From assembly GCA_038501625.1 (NCBI GenBank), contig JAZAYU010000062.1, positions 3,758,460 to 3,822,459 of the forward strand: 64,000 bases of DNA. Direction: 5' to 3'. Below are positions 13,245 to 25,600 of this stretch, piece after piece. Positions within the stretch are counted from its first letter, which is position 1, and each line of letters starts with the position of its first letter. The notes below the pieces were generated by a model. It made no database searches and was not told the origin of the DNA. It saw only the letters and a program-made list of their open reading frames with translations. The position numbers and the translations under genes are program-made. This DNA comes from Corbicula japonica. Taxonomy: Eukaryota; Mollusca; Bivalvia; Venerida; Cyrenidae.

Positions 13245-13436
13245 CTCCATATATACACCTTTATTTCCTGAGCAAACAGTGTAGATCCAGATCAGTTGGC
13301 ACATCTGTGCCATCTGATCAGGATCTGCACTGTTCGCTTTTTGATTTGTTAGGTTAATTCTGACCAAAATGCAACCAGTGCAGATCCTGATCAGACGGCA
13401 CGGATGCGTAAAAATGTGTATATATGAATGAAAGGG
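13245..13436. mobile_element. Four-module TTAA element (MITE-1)
   Basis: TTAA at 13241-13244 and TTAT at 13437-13440. Modules 1-3 are clear; module 4 is largely deleted. A second, more decayed partial copy lies just left at about 13105-13240. Confidence 0.8.
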
Positions 13437-13563
13437 TTATTCACACATGCAATAAACCAGGAGTAAAGGGTTAAAATGCCAAATACAAAACAGTTAAAGC
13501 TACAATGAAAGTCTCCTGTCAATCAGAGTGACCCAAGTTAATGTACTTGCATGTCATGCAGAG

Positions 13564-13704
13564 CCCAAGATCATAAAACTGCGATTGGAGACCAGACTTA
13601 ATTCTCAAGCATCTGATTGGCTGAAATGGCAACCAGTCACCATTTCAGCCCATTAGTTTCTTATGATTTGAGGCTGGTTTCCAATCTCAGTTTTATAACC
13701 TTCA
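13564..13704. mobile_element. CCAAT-box palindromic element (MITE-2)
   Basis: A near-palindrome with ends CCCAAGATCATAAAACT and AGTTTTATAACCTT, an inner arm GGCTGAAATGGCAACC, and CTCAAGCATCTGATTGGCTG, which contains an inverted CCAAT box. Other copies: 14970-15105, 21643-21742, 25570-25759, 30371-30513, 33856-33995, 33990-34115, 38838-38986, 41360-41462; partial copies near 5868, 18310, 18890 and 20560. Confidence 0.8.
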
Positions 13705-15556
13705 GTCATGATCTTCAGTCATGATTGGTTAGGCCCAGCAAACAGGTTGCGTCACATCAGGTGTGTTAGTATCTAGGTCAACAGACGTTTTGACATGGTG
13801 TCATGTTAACAGCAGAGCTTCCCAGCTTTCAGACAATTGAATTGGATAAAGTTCTTGTAATGGAAAAGCAATTACCCTGCCTTATATTTTAAAGAAACTA
13901 AGTTACTAGGTCAAGAAAGTTGATGCATTTTGTGGAGGCTTCAAGAGACTTTGATTAAGTTTCTCATGTTTTACAGTTATTCATTAACCGAATTAATTGA
14001 CAGAATTGCGACCAGTGTAGACCCTGATAAGACATCTGGGTCTACAATGGTTATAAATGTGAACTAGATGGGTGTTCAGTTGAACACTTGTGTGGCCCTC
14101 GGGTACTTCGTCAGAATAAAAATCCAAGTACAATAACCCTGTCATAACTCTGTCAACCACCAACTTCACCTAAAAAGTTTAGCATCATCATGAGGCTGTT
14201 GTTATTAGCAATATAATTCAAGTTTGATGAAGAAATATTAAGAAATGGCACAGTTATAGCCAACCTTGATTTTTTGTAATGGATGGACATACAGACAAAG
14301 TGACTGCTATGTATCAACTTTTCTTCAAAAGGGCGAAACAGAAATGTTGTACCTGACACTTAAAGCATTAAAATATTTTTTCACTTAAAGCAAAAAGCTG
14401 AACAGGTGTGACAAGAATAAAGTAGAATTTCAATTTACTTGAAAAGTCAATTCAACATACGCACAAACAATAAAAAAACACAATTTTTGTTAAAACTTAT
14501 GCAGATGCTACTATTAACAATTAAGACCGTGTTAAAACACAGACCATTTTATTTGCTGTCATTTTCAACAACGCATGCAACAGTTCAACTTACTTGTGAA
14601 ATCATAAAAACCTTCTGCTGTAATTGCTTGCAATTTGTTGCCATGGAAACAATATCACAAACTAGCAGGAGTGAACATATACTGGGCAAAACTGCATTTT
14701 CGCTGCAAATATTAATCACCAGACCTGCAATTAACAAGTCAAAATTGGAGGTAAACAGCTTGTTATGTAATCATCGTGTTAATTATTTCTGACCGAATTC
14801 AAAACAAAAACAGTTTAACGACAAACTTAATGCTGAGGGTTTGTTTAATATTTACTCCATTTATACAGGTTTTATTGCACATGCTAACATGGATGTGCCA
14901 TCTGATCCAGGTCTACACTGTTCACACATGTGATAAGACTTGTACATGTGGAGTTAAGGGTAAAATAAATTTATGATCTTGAATATATAAGACCAGTCTT
15001 AAATCTCAAGCATCGAATTGGTTGAAATTGAGACTAGTCTCCATTTAAGCCATTCAGATGCTTGAGATTTCAGGCTGGTCTACAGTTTGAGTTTTATGAT
15101 CTTTTGTATAGGATAGGATATATCTTCTCACGCTAGTTAACACTCTAAAACCAAATTTATGCTCATAAAGCAAATATATGCATAAGGGGTTTGATTATGT
15201 TGGACGTTTGGCAGTTCAGATGGAAGTAGAAAATCAGTGCACCCTTAACCCTTTACTCAATAAATGCACATTTTAACAAGTGTGCAACGATTGTAGATCC
15301 AGATCAGCTAGCTCATCCATGCTGTCTTGATCTGGATCTGCACTGGTCACATTTTGGTCAGAAATAACTTAATGAATAAAAAGGTAATGGTGTAGATCCT
15401 GATCAGACTGTACAGTTGTGACAGCTGATCTGGACCTACACTCTTTGACCATGGATGACAGCTATATTCAATAAGTAAAAGGCTATTAAGCTTTTGGCAG
15501 TTCACACAGAAGTAGAAAATCAGTGCACAGCTTTCAAAATGACAATTCTTTCTTAA

Positions 15557-15784
15557 CCCTTTACTCAATAGATACACTTTTATTGTGCAGCCGAACAGTT
15601 TTCATCCAGATCACAGATGCCTTGCCATCTGATCAGGATCTAAAATGTTCACTTTTGATTTGTTAGGTTATTTCTGACCAAAATGGGAGTGCAGATCCTG
15701 ATCAGAAGGCATGGATGTGCCTGCTGATCTGAATCTACACTGATCGCACATGCATAAAAATGCGTATATATATGGAAGAAAGGG
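15557..15784. mobile_element. Four-module TTAA element (MITE-1)
   Basis: 228 bp between TTAA at 15553-15556 and 15785-15788. Ends are CCCTTTACTC and GGAAGAAAGGG. All four modules are recognisable; the first is decayed. Confidence 0.85.
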
Positions 15785-16016
15785 TTAACAGATAAATGAC
15801 TCATAGTAGTCTCGCTGTAAACAGATATCATAACATTAAGCTTTAAAAGCATGAAACTTAACCCCTTATAGAATAGCACCAGCTGTGATTGCCAGCAATG
15901 TTTTACAAAAAGGAGATAGTTTATAAAACACATTAACCTATAAACCATTTAATTCAACTTACTTGCTAAGTGCATCTGCACATCTGCTTCAGACTTAATA
16001 AGTAGTGTATTCTTTC

Positions 16017-16486
16017 AATATACTACTCAAAATTTAATAAGGGCCACTTTTGTAGTCTGTAAGTTTTCCCACTTCGATCATTTTACACTTCAAGTTTTAG
16101 TTCAATTATTCAAAGAAGATGACTAATTTATTGGTTTTATCAAATAAGCATACAAACAAAACTCAATGTATCAAAGACTGTTCAAACATTAACCCTTTCC
16201 TCCAAAGACACACCGTTTTTGCATGGGCGAACAGTGTAGATCCAGATCAGCCAGAACATCCGCGCCATCTGATCAGGATCTGCACTGTTCGCTTTATGAT
16301 TCGTTAGATTTTTTCTGACCAAAATGCGACCAGTGCAGATTCTGATCAGATGGTACGGATGTGCCAGCTGATCTGGATCTACACTGGTCACACATGCATA
16401 AAAATGTATGGAGAAAAGGGTTAACCTAAACACTAATAATGACAGCCTACAAAAGTGGCCCTTATCAAATTATGAGTAGTATATTT
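16017..16486. repeat. Inverted repeat pair enclosing a MITE-1 copy
   Basis: Arms of about 44 bp (16017-16060 and 16441-16486) share ATACTACTCA, ATAAGGGCCACTTTTGTAG and CTGT in opposite orientation. The MITE-1 copy at 16193-16420 lies between them. The right arm begins about 20 bases past the last recognised THADA exon and forms its read-through tail. Confidence 0.75.
16193..16420. mobile_element. Four-module TTAA element (MITE-1), type copy
   Basis: 228 bp with intact TTAA on both sides (16189-16192 and 16421-16424). Ends are CCCTTTCCTCCA and TGGAGAAAAGGG. The four modules are near 16231, 16260-16286 (reverse), 16330, and 16360-16385 (reverse). Between the two halves is the AT-rich linker ATTCGTTAGATTTTTTCTGA. 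Confidence 0.92.
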
Positions 16487-16636
16487 TACAGACACAATGC
16501 ACTCACCACTTGGTAAAGAATTTAATATTGAAATAATGAAGTCTAATTCATCTTCAATCTTCTGAAGAAATTTCTGGTCTTTCAGTCTAGACCTCACAAT
16601 ATCTTCTTTCACTTCACGACATCGCAGCAAAATTGC
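16433..16636 (-). CDS. THADA: THADA last recognised exon, 3' end ambiguous
   Basis: The exon encodes AILLRCREVKEDIVRSRL and continues into a helical C-terminal segment. At 16507/16506 there is a strong donor (G/GTGAGT). If it is used, a short final exon exists further left that I could not identify. If it is not used, the frame stays open for 24 more residues, ending in VGCHY and a TAG at 16435-16433. Human THADA has a C-terminal tail of about that length, so read-through is plausible; the extra residues would come from one arm of an inverted repeat. Confidence 0.6.
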   Translation of the reverse strand, partial: AILLRCREVKEDIVRSRLKDQKFLQKIEDELDFIISILNSLPSGECIVSVKYTTHNLIRATFVGCHY

Positions 16637-19600
16637 CTGTAATTATATGTATATAAAAAGACTTTTGACAGATTTATATAACTCTAGTTACATCAAACAA
16701 GTAAACTGAGACTTGTAAAATGTAGTATAGGTGAGACATACAAAAAATTTTGCATTGTAGACAGAAAGTTTTTGCAAGGACAGTGAGCTAGAATATTCCA
16801 AATTGTATGAACCTATGTAAGTCAGAGTAAACAAAATTATTATAGAAGTAGAGAACTACCATAAAACTCCTTTTAAATGCCCCTCCCCTAAAACACACCC
16901 CCATATTATATTTTAGGGAAAAAATTAATAACCACATTTATTATCCAAATATCCTTCAGAGTCTAGTAAAAGAATAAAAATAATTAATATAAATAAGTGC
17001 CCCCCTTTTCTGAAAATGTAAAGGCCCCTGGGGTGTTTACAAGAAATTTTATGGTACTTGCAGGTTCCTGTTGCTTGTCTGTTCTGTTATCTTTCAAGCA
17101 AAAATGCTTAAAATAAACCCTGAACAATAACTTGTAGAAAACAACCTTGTTGCTAGTGTTGTAAACTTAAATTGTTGTTGAGCATTTAAAGAAAGAAGAA
17201 AAACTCAGCACACATATTTTTGGACCCTGCTCAATATGCAAACCATGTACATCCAGATCTGCCAGCACATCTGTGCTGTCAGATCTGGATCTGCACTGTT
17301 TGCTATTTGGTCAGAAATAACCTATTACAGAGCTGCTCCTGATCAGACAGAATGGATATGCTGCCTGATCTGGATCTACACTGATTGCCCACACCATAAC
17401 AATGTATATATGGAGGAAGGGCTATATATTCCTCGAGAACTTTACTCACCTTCAAATGCTTATGAACAACAAATGCATTGTAAATTCTTTCTGCAAAGAA
17501 ACTGTTGTCTTCCTGGTCAAAGAGCTGATGATATTTTGTTGAGGCCCGCTCAGTCAACAACTTTCTAACACTTCCTGCACTAGTGCACGACTGAAGCAGG
17601 TCAGAGCCATCCAACTGGGGTGGTTTGACGGGTCCCGAACACATGAAGTATTGGAGATATTCAACACATTGTGGGGAGTGCCAGAAATTGTCTGTGATGT
17701 ACTGCATGAAAAGCTGGAAATAATCAACATTTGATTCAGTGTTGGTAAAATTACAAATTTCTTCATTCGAGGCATGTCACAGGAAATGGTACCTTAAGAC
17801 ATTTGACGTCAATCCTTGAAACAACATCATAAAGTTGAGCAGACAAAATTATTATGTGTTAGGCTGTAAAAATAACATACATGTAATAATGTCAAAATGT
17901 GTAATATAATCACTTTTTATTTATGATGAAATAATAGATAACAATAGATGTGTCGGTCAATCTGGATCTACAATGATGGCACATGAGGTCAAATAACTGA
18001 TGTCAAGGGATAAAACTTAATAAAACAAGTGTGTCTTCTTACCTCAAAGCAAACATTACTGTGGAAACACGAGAACTGCAAAAGAACAAAACAAAATTAT
18101 TTTTCCTGGTATCAAACCAATCACAATTGCAACTCACTATGAAGTTCTTCTGAGGAAAAGGTGTATTTTGACAACTGCCATCTATTTTTGAATTCAGCAG
18201 ATAAGATTGGTTTTATATTGAAGACAACATTTCTCTTGATGTACCCCTGTCACACAGTAAATGTAAAGATCTAACAGAATACACCATTTGACTGAGGTTT
18301 GTGGGTTTTCTTCTGGGCTCAAAATTATATAAAAGTAAGACTGGAGACCAGTCTCAAAACTCTGACATTTGACTGGTCTAGGACCCCAGTATATTTACTT
18401 CCAGTTCCTAGATATGCATAATGTTTCTTCTAAACATTACTCGAATCTTAGAAAAAATAATTTTTCATACTTTCCACAACTTGACTTTCATTCTTTTTAC
18501 AAATCTTTCCACATATAGCTATCCAACAGAATAGGATATTTTTACACATCAGCAATGTACACAACAATTTTTGGCACATTACAGACAGGTAGGGCTAGAC
18601 AGGGCAGGCAGATCTGAGCTTAAGATTCAATATCTAGCCAATTTCTGAGTTGTAAACATCAGACGCAAAAAGCTTTAAGAGGCAATTGCTAAGTATCAAT
18701 AAGAGGTCATTACTACAGCCATACCTTCATTGGCTTCTCACTCCATTCAAGGGAAGATATAAACGTGCATGCTTCTTGTCGTATGTCAATGTCCTCGTCT
18801 TGTATCAGAGTCAAACAAGCTCCGAGAAAACTGGAAACAACAAGAAATATGTCAACACTGTGTAAGAATTGTATCCAAGAACTGTGCTTGAGATAATTAA
18901 ACTAAATATGGACAACTTGCCATTTCAGCCAATCAGATTTTTGAGATATAAGCCTTGTTTTATTATCCTGGGCTTTGGACTATATTTAGGTCTGAAAGAA
19001 AGGAATGACAGATGATAAACAAGAGCTGTCAGTGGAGACAGTGCGCTAGACTACCCGAATTATATCGCTGGAAATAAATGCAAATTTGAAAATTTAGAAC
19101 TATCTTTTGATATAATTTAGTAGATAGTTAAGTTTGAAATTTAAAAGTACCACTATTGCGGGCTGATTAGGATCTGCACTATGCCCATGTAATTAAAGTC
19201 ATATCTATAGCGTAATGGGTTTAAGATTTATGGTATAATTTAAAGTACAACTATTTTTGGCAGATCTGGATCTACAATGCCCACTTATGAGATAAAAGTC
19301 CTATCCTGTAAAGTAATAGGCTACAGCTGTGTGCTGTAACTTACTTTGTTAACCATTTATGATGAATGTCTCCAACTCTTGCAATCTCCAGCAAGTATTT
19401 TCCAGATGTCTGCAAGCTCTGAGCTGCTGACAATCTCAATGTTTCGTTTACTTCCTGGCTAAATCTGTACACTGTAGAACAAAAGGCCTCAAGCTGTACA
19501 CACTTTGGTCTGCAAAAAATGACAAATGTCTCTGTAAACAAATAGTTTAGTTGAATTGAATAATGGTAGCTAAATCTGTAAAATGTAAACAAAATGCCTC

Positions 19601-22600
19601 AATCTCAGGGGTTACATTACACCTACCACGGATGTTGTAAAGATTTTTTTGTATTTTCAGGATGTTGGGTTACCTCTGACCAAAGAGTGAATGGTGTAGA
19701 TCCAGATCAGATGGAATGGATGTGCCAGCTGATCTGGATCTACACTGTTCGCACATGGGATAAAAAGCATGAAGTAAATACTAAAGAATAAATGGTTGAA
19801 CTGCTTAAATCTACTAACAAATGCAACAGTTCAGATTAGGAAACTCTACACTTAGACAACAGTATGTTTGGTACATAAACATTGTATTCGCTCATGATCC
19901 ATTATGGTACCTATTGTCTGAAGTTCTACCTGACATTTCTGCAGGGACATGTTGTTTTTTCCCCACAAATCTGAAGTGATCATATGAATTTTTGAGCAGA
20001 AATAAAACATACTTACAGTGATTCTTTTGTTTCCTTGATCAAGATAGCCTGGACTGGTAGAACTGTTGCTAAAATTGAGTCTCTGCAAGCTAGCTTTTCT
20101 GTGTACTTTTTAGTAAACCAGTCCGACAGGAAGTAAATATCAGCTCTTCCGAGTGTCCCAAATGCTTGATACAGTCTATAAATCAGCTTCAGAGTGACAC
20201 AGATCAGCTGAACATCTGTTTCTCTAACCAAGCACTTGCATAATATTGACTGAAATACATCACAAAAAGTTCATGTTACAGACAAATGTAGCTGTTGATG
20301 AGGACTTCTAAAATTGTGTACATATACAGAATTTAGCCACAAATCCCAGAACTCAAGGCTGACTTCTAGCACTCCTTAGTCTTCATAAGTAGTAAGGCGG
20401 GCGGATGGGCAGGTGGTTGGGCAGGCAGGCATGCAGGCAGGGCAATAACTGAGCAACCTTCCAGGATTAGGGACATAAAATGGTTGAAGTTATCTCAGGC
20501 AAATATCACAGACAAAGCAAAGTTAGGTCAATGACTAATGCTGAAAAATTGCTGCTTACACCTGGTTCTAAATTTATAAACTGAGAATGGAGACTAGTCA
20601 CAGATCTTAGAAAAACCTTTTTGGTTGAAATTAAGCAAAGTTTCGGAACTGACCAATGGACTTTGAAATCAGAGACTGGTTTGTGAAGCAACTGCTCAAG
20701 ACAAGTGGCCGTCAAAACATGTTAAATTGTATTAGTTTTTCAAAATTAAAAGTTTTGGAGAGTCCAGTTTTATCTAATTGTTTTATGTTTGTCAGTAACA
20801 TTGATATTTTTACACTTTATTCTTATTGCTAGATTATTAACCTTTTACTCCAATGATATAAATTTTAACCCATGGCAAGCAGTGAAGACCCAGATTAGCT
20901 GGCACAGTCATTCAAAATCTAATTTGGATCTACACCACATCTGTGCCATCTGATCAGGATCTCCACTGTTCGCTTCTTGGTCAGAAATAATCTAATGAAT
21001 CTAAAAGTAAACAATTTAGATCCTGATCAGATGGTATGAATCTTCCAGCTGATCTTGTTCTACAATTTGCCAGTGGATAACAACCATATCCCATGTACTA
21101 AAGGGTTTTGCTGTCACATCATAAGGCCAACATAGTTTGAGCATTACACAAAAAATGGTTCAATTATTCTTACCATAACAGTGAGTCCTTCCAGGCTCTG
21201 GTACTCATGTTTCTCCAGCTTGCAAAGACAAGACTTTCTCACTTCTGTGCACGGAGAACACATTAATCTATCAGCCAGTCCCTGTATCGACAGCTGGTTT
21301 CTATGGTAACTCGTAAACAGGAAGTCTACAGTAGCATCGTAACTCACACTGTCTCCAACAATCTAAAAGTGAAGATATTAACCCATTGCTCCACATATAT
21401 ACACATTTTATTGCATGAGCGAACAGTGTAGATCAAGATCAGCTGGCACATCTGTGCCATCTGAATAGGATCTGCATTATTCGCTTTTTGGTCAGAAAAA
21501 CCTACTAAATCAAGAAGCAAACAGTGTAGATAGTGATCAGATGGCATTAATAGGGTTAATAAACATAATTATATAAACAATATTTCTTGCCAGGGATATT
21601 AAATTTCAAATGGATACAATTCAAAGCCTGAAAAGTACTAGTTAAGATTATAAAACTGAGATTGGAGACCAGCCTCAAATCTCAAGCATATGATTGGCTG
21701 ACCAGTCGCCATTGCTTAAGATTTGAGACTGGTTTTCACCCTTTTTTTAAAGTAAGAATCACTTACCTGTGCATCTTCACTGTTACACTGCTCAATCACC
21801 AGGTATTCTAATATTTCATCCACAACTATATACTGGCATCTTAACAGTAGTCTGTTCAGGATTTTCACATGGACTGCCGAGACCAACCCGTTGTTTACAT
21901 TCAGCAGCCATGTTTCTCTATGCAACATGTGCCACAATGTCTCCAGGTCCTCCTCCCTATTTCAAAATAATTTGTTGACCCTTTACTCCATATATATACA
22001 TTTTAACACGTGCAACCAGTGTAAATCCAGATCAGCCGGCACGTCCATGGTCATTTTTTGGTCAGAAATTACTTAATAAATGAAAAAGCCAACAGTGTAG
22101 ATCCTGATCAGATAGATCAGATATGCCAGCTGATCTGGATCTACACTGTCAATGCTATAAAGGCATGTATTTTTATAGAAGAAAGGGTTAAATAAAAAAA
22201 CACTTAATCGGTGGCTTTCAACATACATGTATCAATGAGATCTCATTACATGTATTTTCAACTTTGGATCAGATGTGCCGGCTGACCTGGATCTACACTG
22301 TCAATGCCAGAAAGGGAAATATATATGGAGGGTGAATCAGTGGCTTTCTACATATCAATGACATCTCATTACGTGTTTTTCAACTTTAAGTTTACCGTTT
22401 TTTTTCTATAATAATTTTAACAACCCCTGAGCTTAATCAATAAATAGTTCACCTAAATAGCTCCATTGTATGCATTTCTTAAACCACCCAGTATAATACA
22501 TTATTGCACATCCAAACTCAGCCCCGTGATATTCTACAATATATATGACCTAAGTGAAAATCAGTAAATCACCTTTTTTCCATATCGCTTTTTCTAAGGT

Positions 22601-25600
22601 GACAATAAAATGTATAACATATACATACTTGTAAATTTCATTTCTCTTTAAGGATTTCATAAAAAGAGATTTAATTCTGTTAGTATAAAGGCAACTTTTT
22701 TAATGTGGAAGATGTAATTGGCAACAATTTTTTTAAACAGATACTTATTAATTCTTATATTAAATTAGAGTAACTTGAATTACTGCAAAGTCCTAACCTT
22801 TCTATATGATCAACCAGTCTGAATATGTACAGCAAGTTTCCATGGAGTTCATTCATACAAATCTTCGGAGATTCTTTAAATGACATGACATGCTGTAAAC
22901 ATGATGTCACTGATGATGTCATTTCCTTAACTGTAACCATTGCAACCAAGGCTGAAGCTACCAAATTCCTTAGATGATAAACTGGGCTACATTTGAATGG
23001 CTGAACCAGGTTTCTCAGTTCTTGCAGTTTCCTGAAAGAAAAAGCCACAGCAAACCAAATGATAATAAGTATTGTTCAGAATCAGGCCCTACAAAATTAT
23101 CAGCTAATTATCAGAACTGATATGTTACCTTATGCAAGCATGCAAAGCTGTATAATTTTATTTAAAGAATTGAAATGATATTTGATGGTTTTCATTTTGG
23201 TATGGAAAACAGTTGTGTTGTTTAAAGAGTTTGAAACCTAAAGGGGCTTCATGCTTATTTTAAACAATCCAACTGTTTCTGCTACTTATCATATTGTATG
23301 TCAGAGGCCATTTTCAGGTGACCAGTGGCATCATCAATTTATGTGCACAAAGTTAATGATATTTTTTATTATGTAAATAATGTCTTATAGAAATTCACAG
23401 GAAATACTTAAAATCACATAACATGCAAGTGAATTTCCAATACTATTACATGAAAAAATGTTATAATGACATTTCTTACTTTAGTACATATTTTTGCACA
23501 AGAATTAATGACGTCAAAGGTCACTATTCAAAATGGCTGCCTTCAAGAGCATTAAAATTAACAACTTCAAACAGATGAAATTTAGTTAATTATGGTATGA
23601 TTTTTAAAATTCTTTCATTTTATGTGAATAAAATCTGTAGATCTTTGCAGTTATATATATTTCAAACTGTCTGAAATTCCATTATATAACAACAAATTCA
23701 TTAAGATAATATTTAATTTAACAAAATATAGCTTGAAATTGCTCAAAAAATTAAATACAAGTTTGACACTTACTCAAGAAAATCTTGGTCAACAGTATCT
23801 AATGGCTTCAAATGTGACATGAGGGTCAGTGCAGGAAATAACCCAGGATGAATGTTGCATATCTCCAATACATCCCTGTCTGATGCCTCTTTTAGGATTT
23901 TCAATATGAAGGGAGGTAATTCTGGGTAGTAAGAAGATAACTCCTTGAATGTTACTGAGTTACATAACATGTCATCAGCAGTTTTCTTCTGACCAAATAT
24001 CTTTGTCACAAGAGTACCTGAAAACATATAAAAGAATAATGCTGGTAAATAGAAATACTGTTTACTGCATAAGATATGACTTATATCAAATAGATCCAGA
24101 TCAGAATGCACATCTTAAGCTAAGATAGTCGCTTTTAGATTAATAATTTTATTTCTGACCATGAAGCAAACTGAGTAGATCCAGATCAGACTGCTAGGAT
24201 AATAAGGTTGACCTGCAACTACACTGGTTGCCCATGTGATTCAAGACATATCAATGGAGTTAAATGTAAGAGTACTTAACAAAATGTTAAATAATTTGAT
24301 AAAATATGATCAGTGGTTTGCTAGGGGAATGCACTGGATTGTCACACAGGTAACATTCACTCAACTTGACTATAAGCACACTTCATATTAAACCTTGATG
24401 AGGTGTTAGGGAAACAACAAAATAAAACATACTTTACTGGAATTCCTCAGTGATTACTTACTGAAAAATCTTGTAGCAGCATTTCTTATAGCCCAAGATG
24501 AAGAACCAAACTGCTGGATGACCAAGATTACAGCATGACTGGTTTGTCCAATCAGACTCCCTGCAAGGCTTGCATCACTAAACAGAGAATTAAGGATGTT
24601 CAAACCGTGGACCTGGGGTAAGTCTGTTAAGCCAAGATCTTTGTCAAGAGGTAATTCACAGATCTCAAACAGAGTGGTGACAGCTTGGTTCAGTAGGACT
24701 GTCTGAAACAAGAAACATTTCATCACAGTAAGTGGACAAGCCAAATGAACTGCAACAGGAAAACAAACTTTTTAGGCATCAACTTCCTGTGCAATAAAGA
24801 ACCCATTAAGCAAACTTACATCATTCTTTCAATGGAAAAACACTTTGTTAGGCTTAATATTTTCACTTAAACCTTTAAGTGCAAAGCAGACCATTTGCTA
24901 CATTTGTGACCTGCAATTTGTACAGTCTTATCAGGGTCTACACAATTTGCTTTTCAATTAATTACTATAGTTAATATGTTTTAGGAAAATGAACAAACTG
25001 GCTCAAACTGATATAAAGACAAGCTCACTCTTTAGCCCTTTCCTCCCTATAAATATATATTTATGGGGTGGGAGAACAGTGTAGATCCAGATCAGCTGAC
25101 ACATCCATGCCATCTGATCAGGATCTGCACTGTTTGCATTTTTATTTATAAACTTATTACTTACTAAAAAGTGACCAGTGCATATCCTGATCAGATGGCA
25201 CAGATGTGCTGGCTATTCTGGATCAGCAATGTTCGCCCATGTTATACTGTTACAGATTTTTACAATAATTCATATTGTTTACTAATAAATGCATACCGGT
25301 AATAAGCAACATTTTCAGCTCTTCTTTATGACAACATTTCAAGGAACTACAACAACTTCCTGAAGTCACATTTTCACAGGGTGTGGTTGGTATAATAATT
25401 ATACTGTACCTTTTTGAGTTTCTTCTCACTGACAAGTACTGCCTGGATGATGATTGGCAGACCAGCAGACCTACGTGTTACAGAACTTGATATCCCTCTG
25501 TTCTTTAAGTTCACCAACACCTAAAAACAAAAGAAAGGCAAAGAACTCATAACTGCATTACCAGGTCTGAAGGATATAAAACTAAGATTGGAAACCAGTC

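Larger units (their letters stand above)
13101..16432. other. Gene-poor region left of THADA
   Basis: It holds MITE-1 copies (about 13105-13436, 14858-14960, 15249-15480, 15557-15784, 16193-16420), MITE-2 palindromes (13564-13704, 14970-15105) and a repeat at 14045-14350 that also occurs at 29760-29985. A short last exon of THADA could be hidden here. Donor-like TTACTTG motifs at about 14591 and 15960 (minus strand) were seen, but no supported exon. Confidence 0.55.

Noticed and set aside
14439..14792. 117-codon plus-strand frame
   Set aside because: No recognisable domain, no splice context, low-complexity composition. The GTTGCCATGGAAAC inside resembles an RFX X-box, but one imperfect site is not enough to call.
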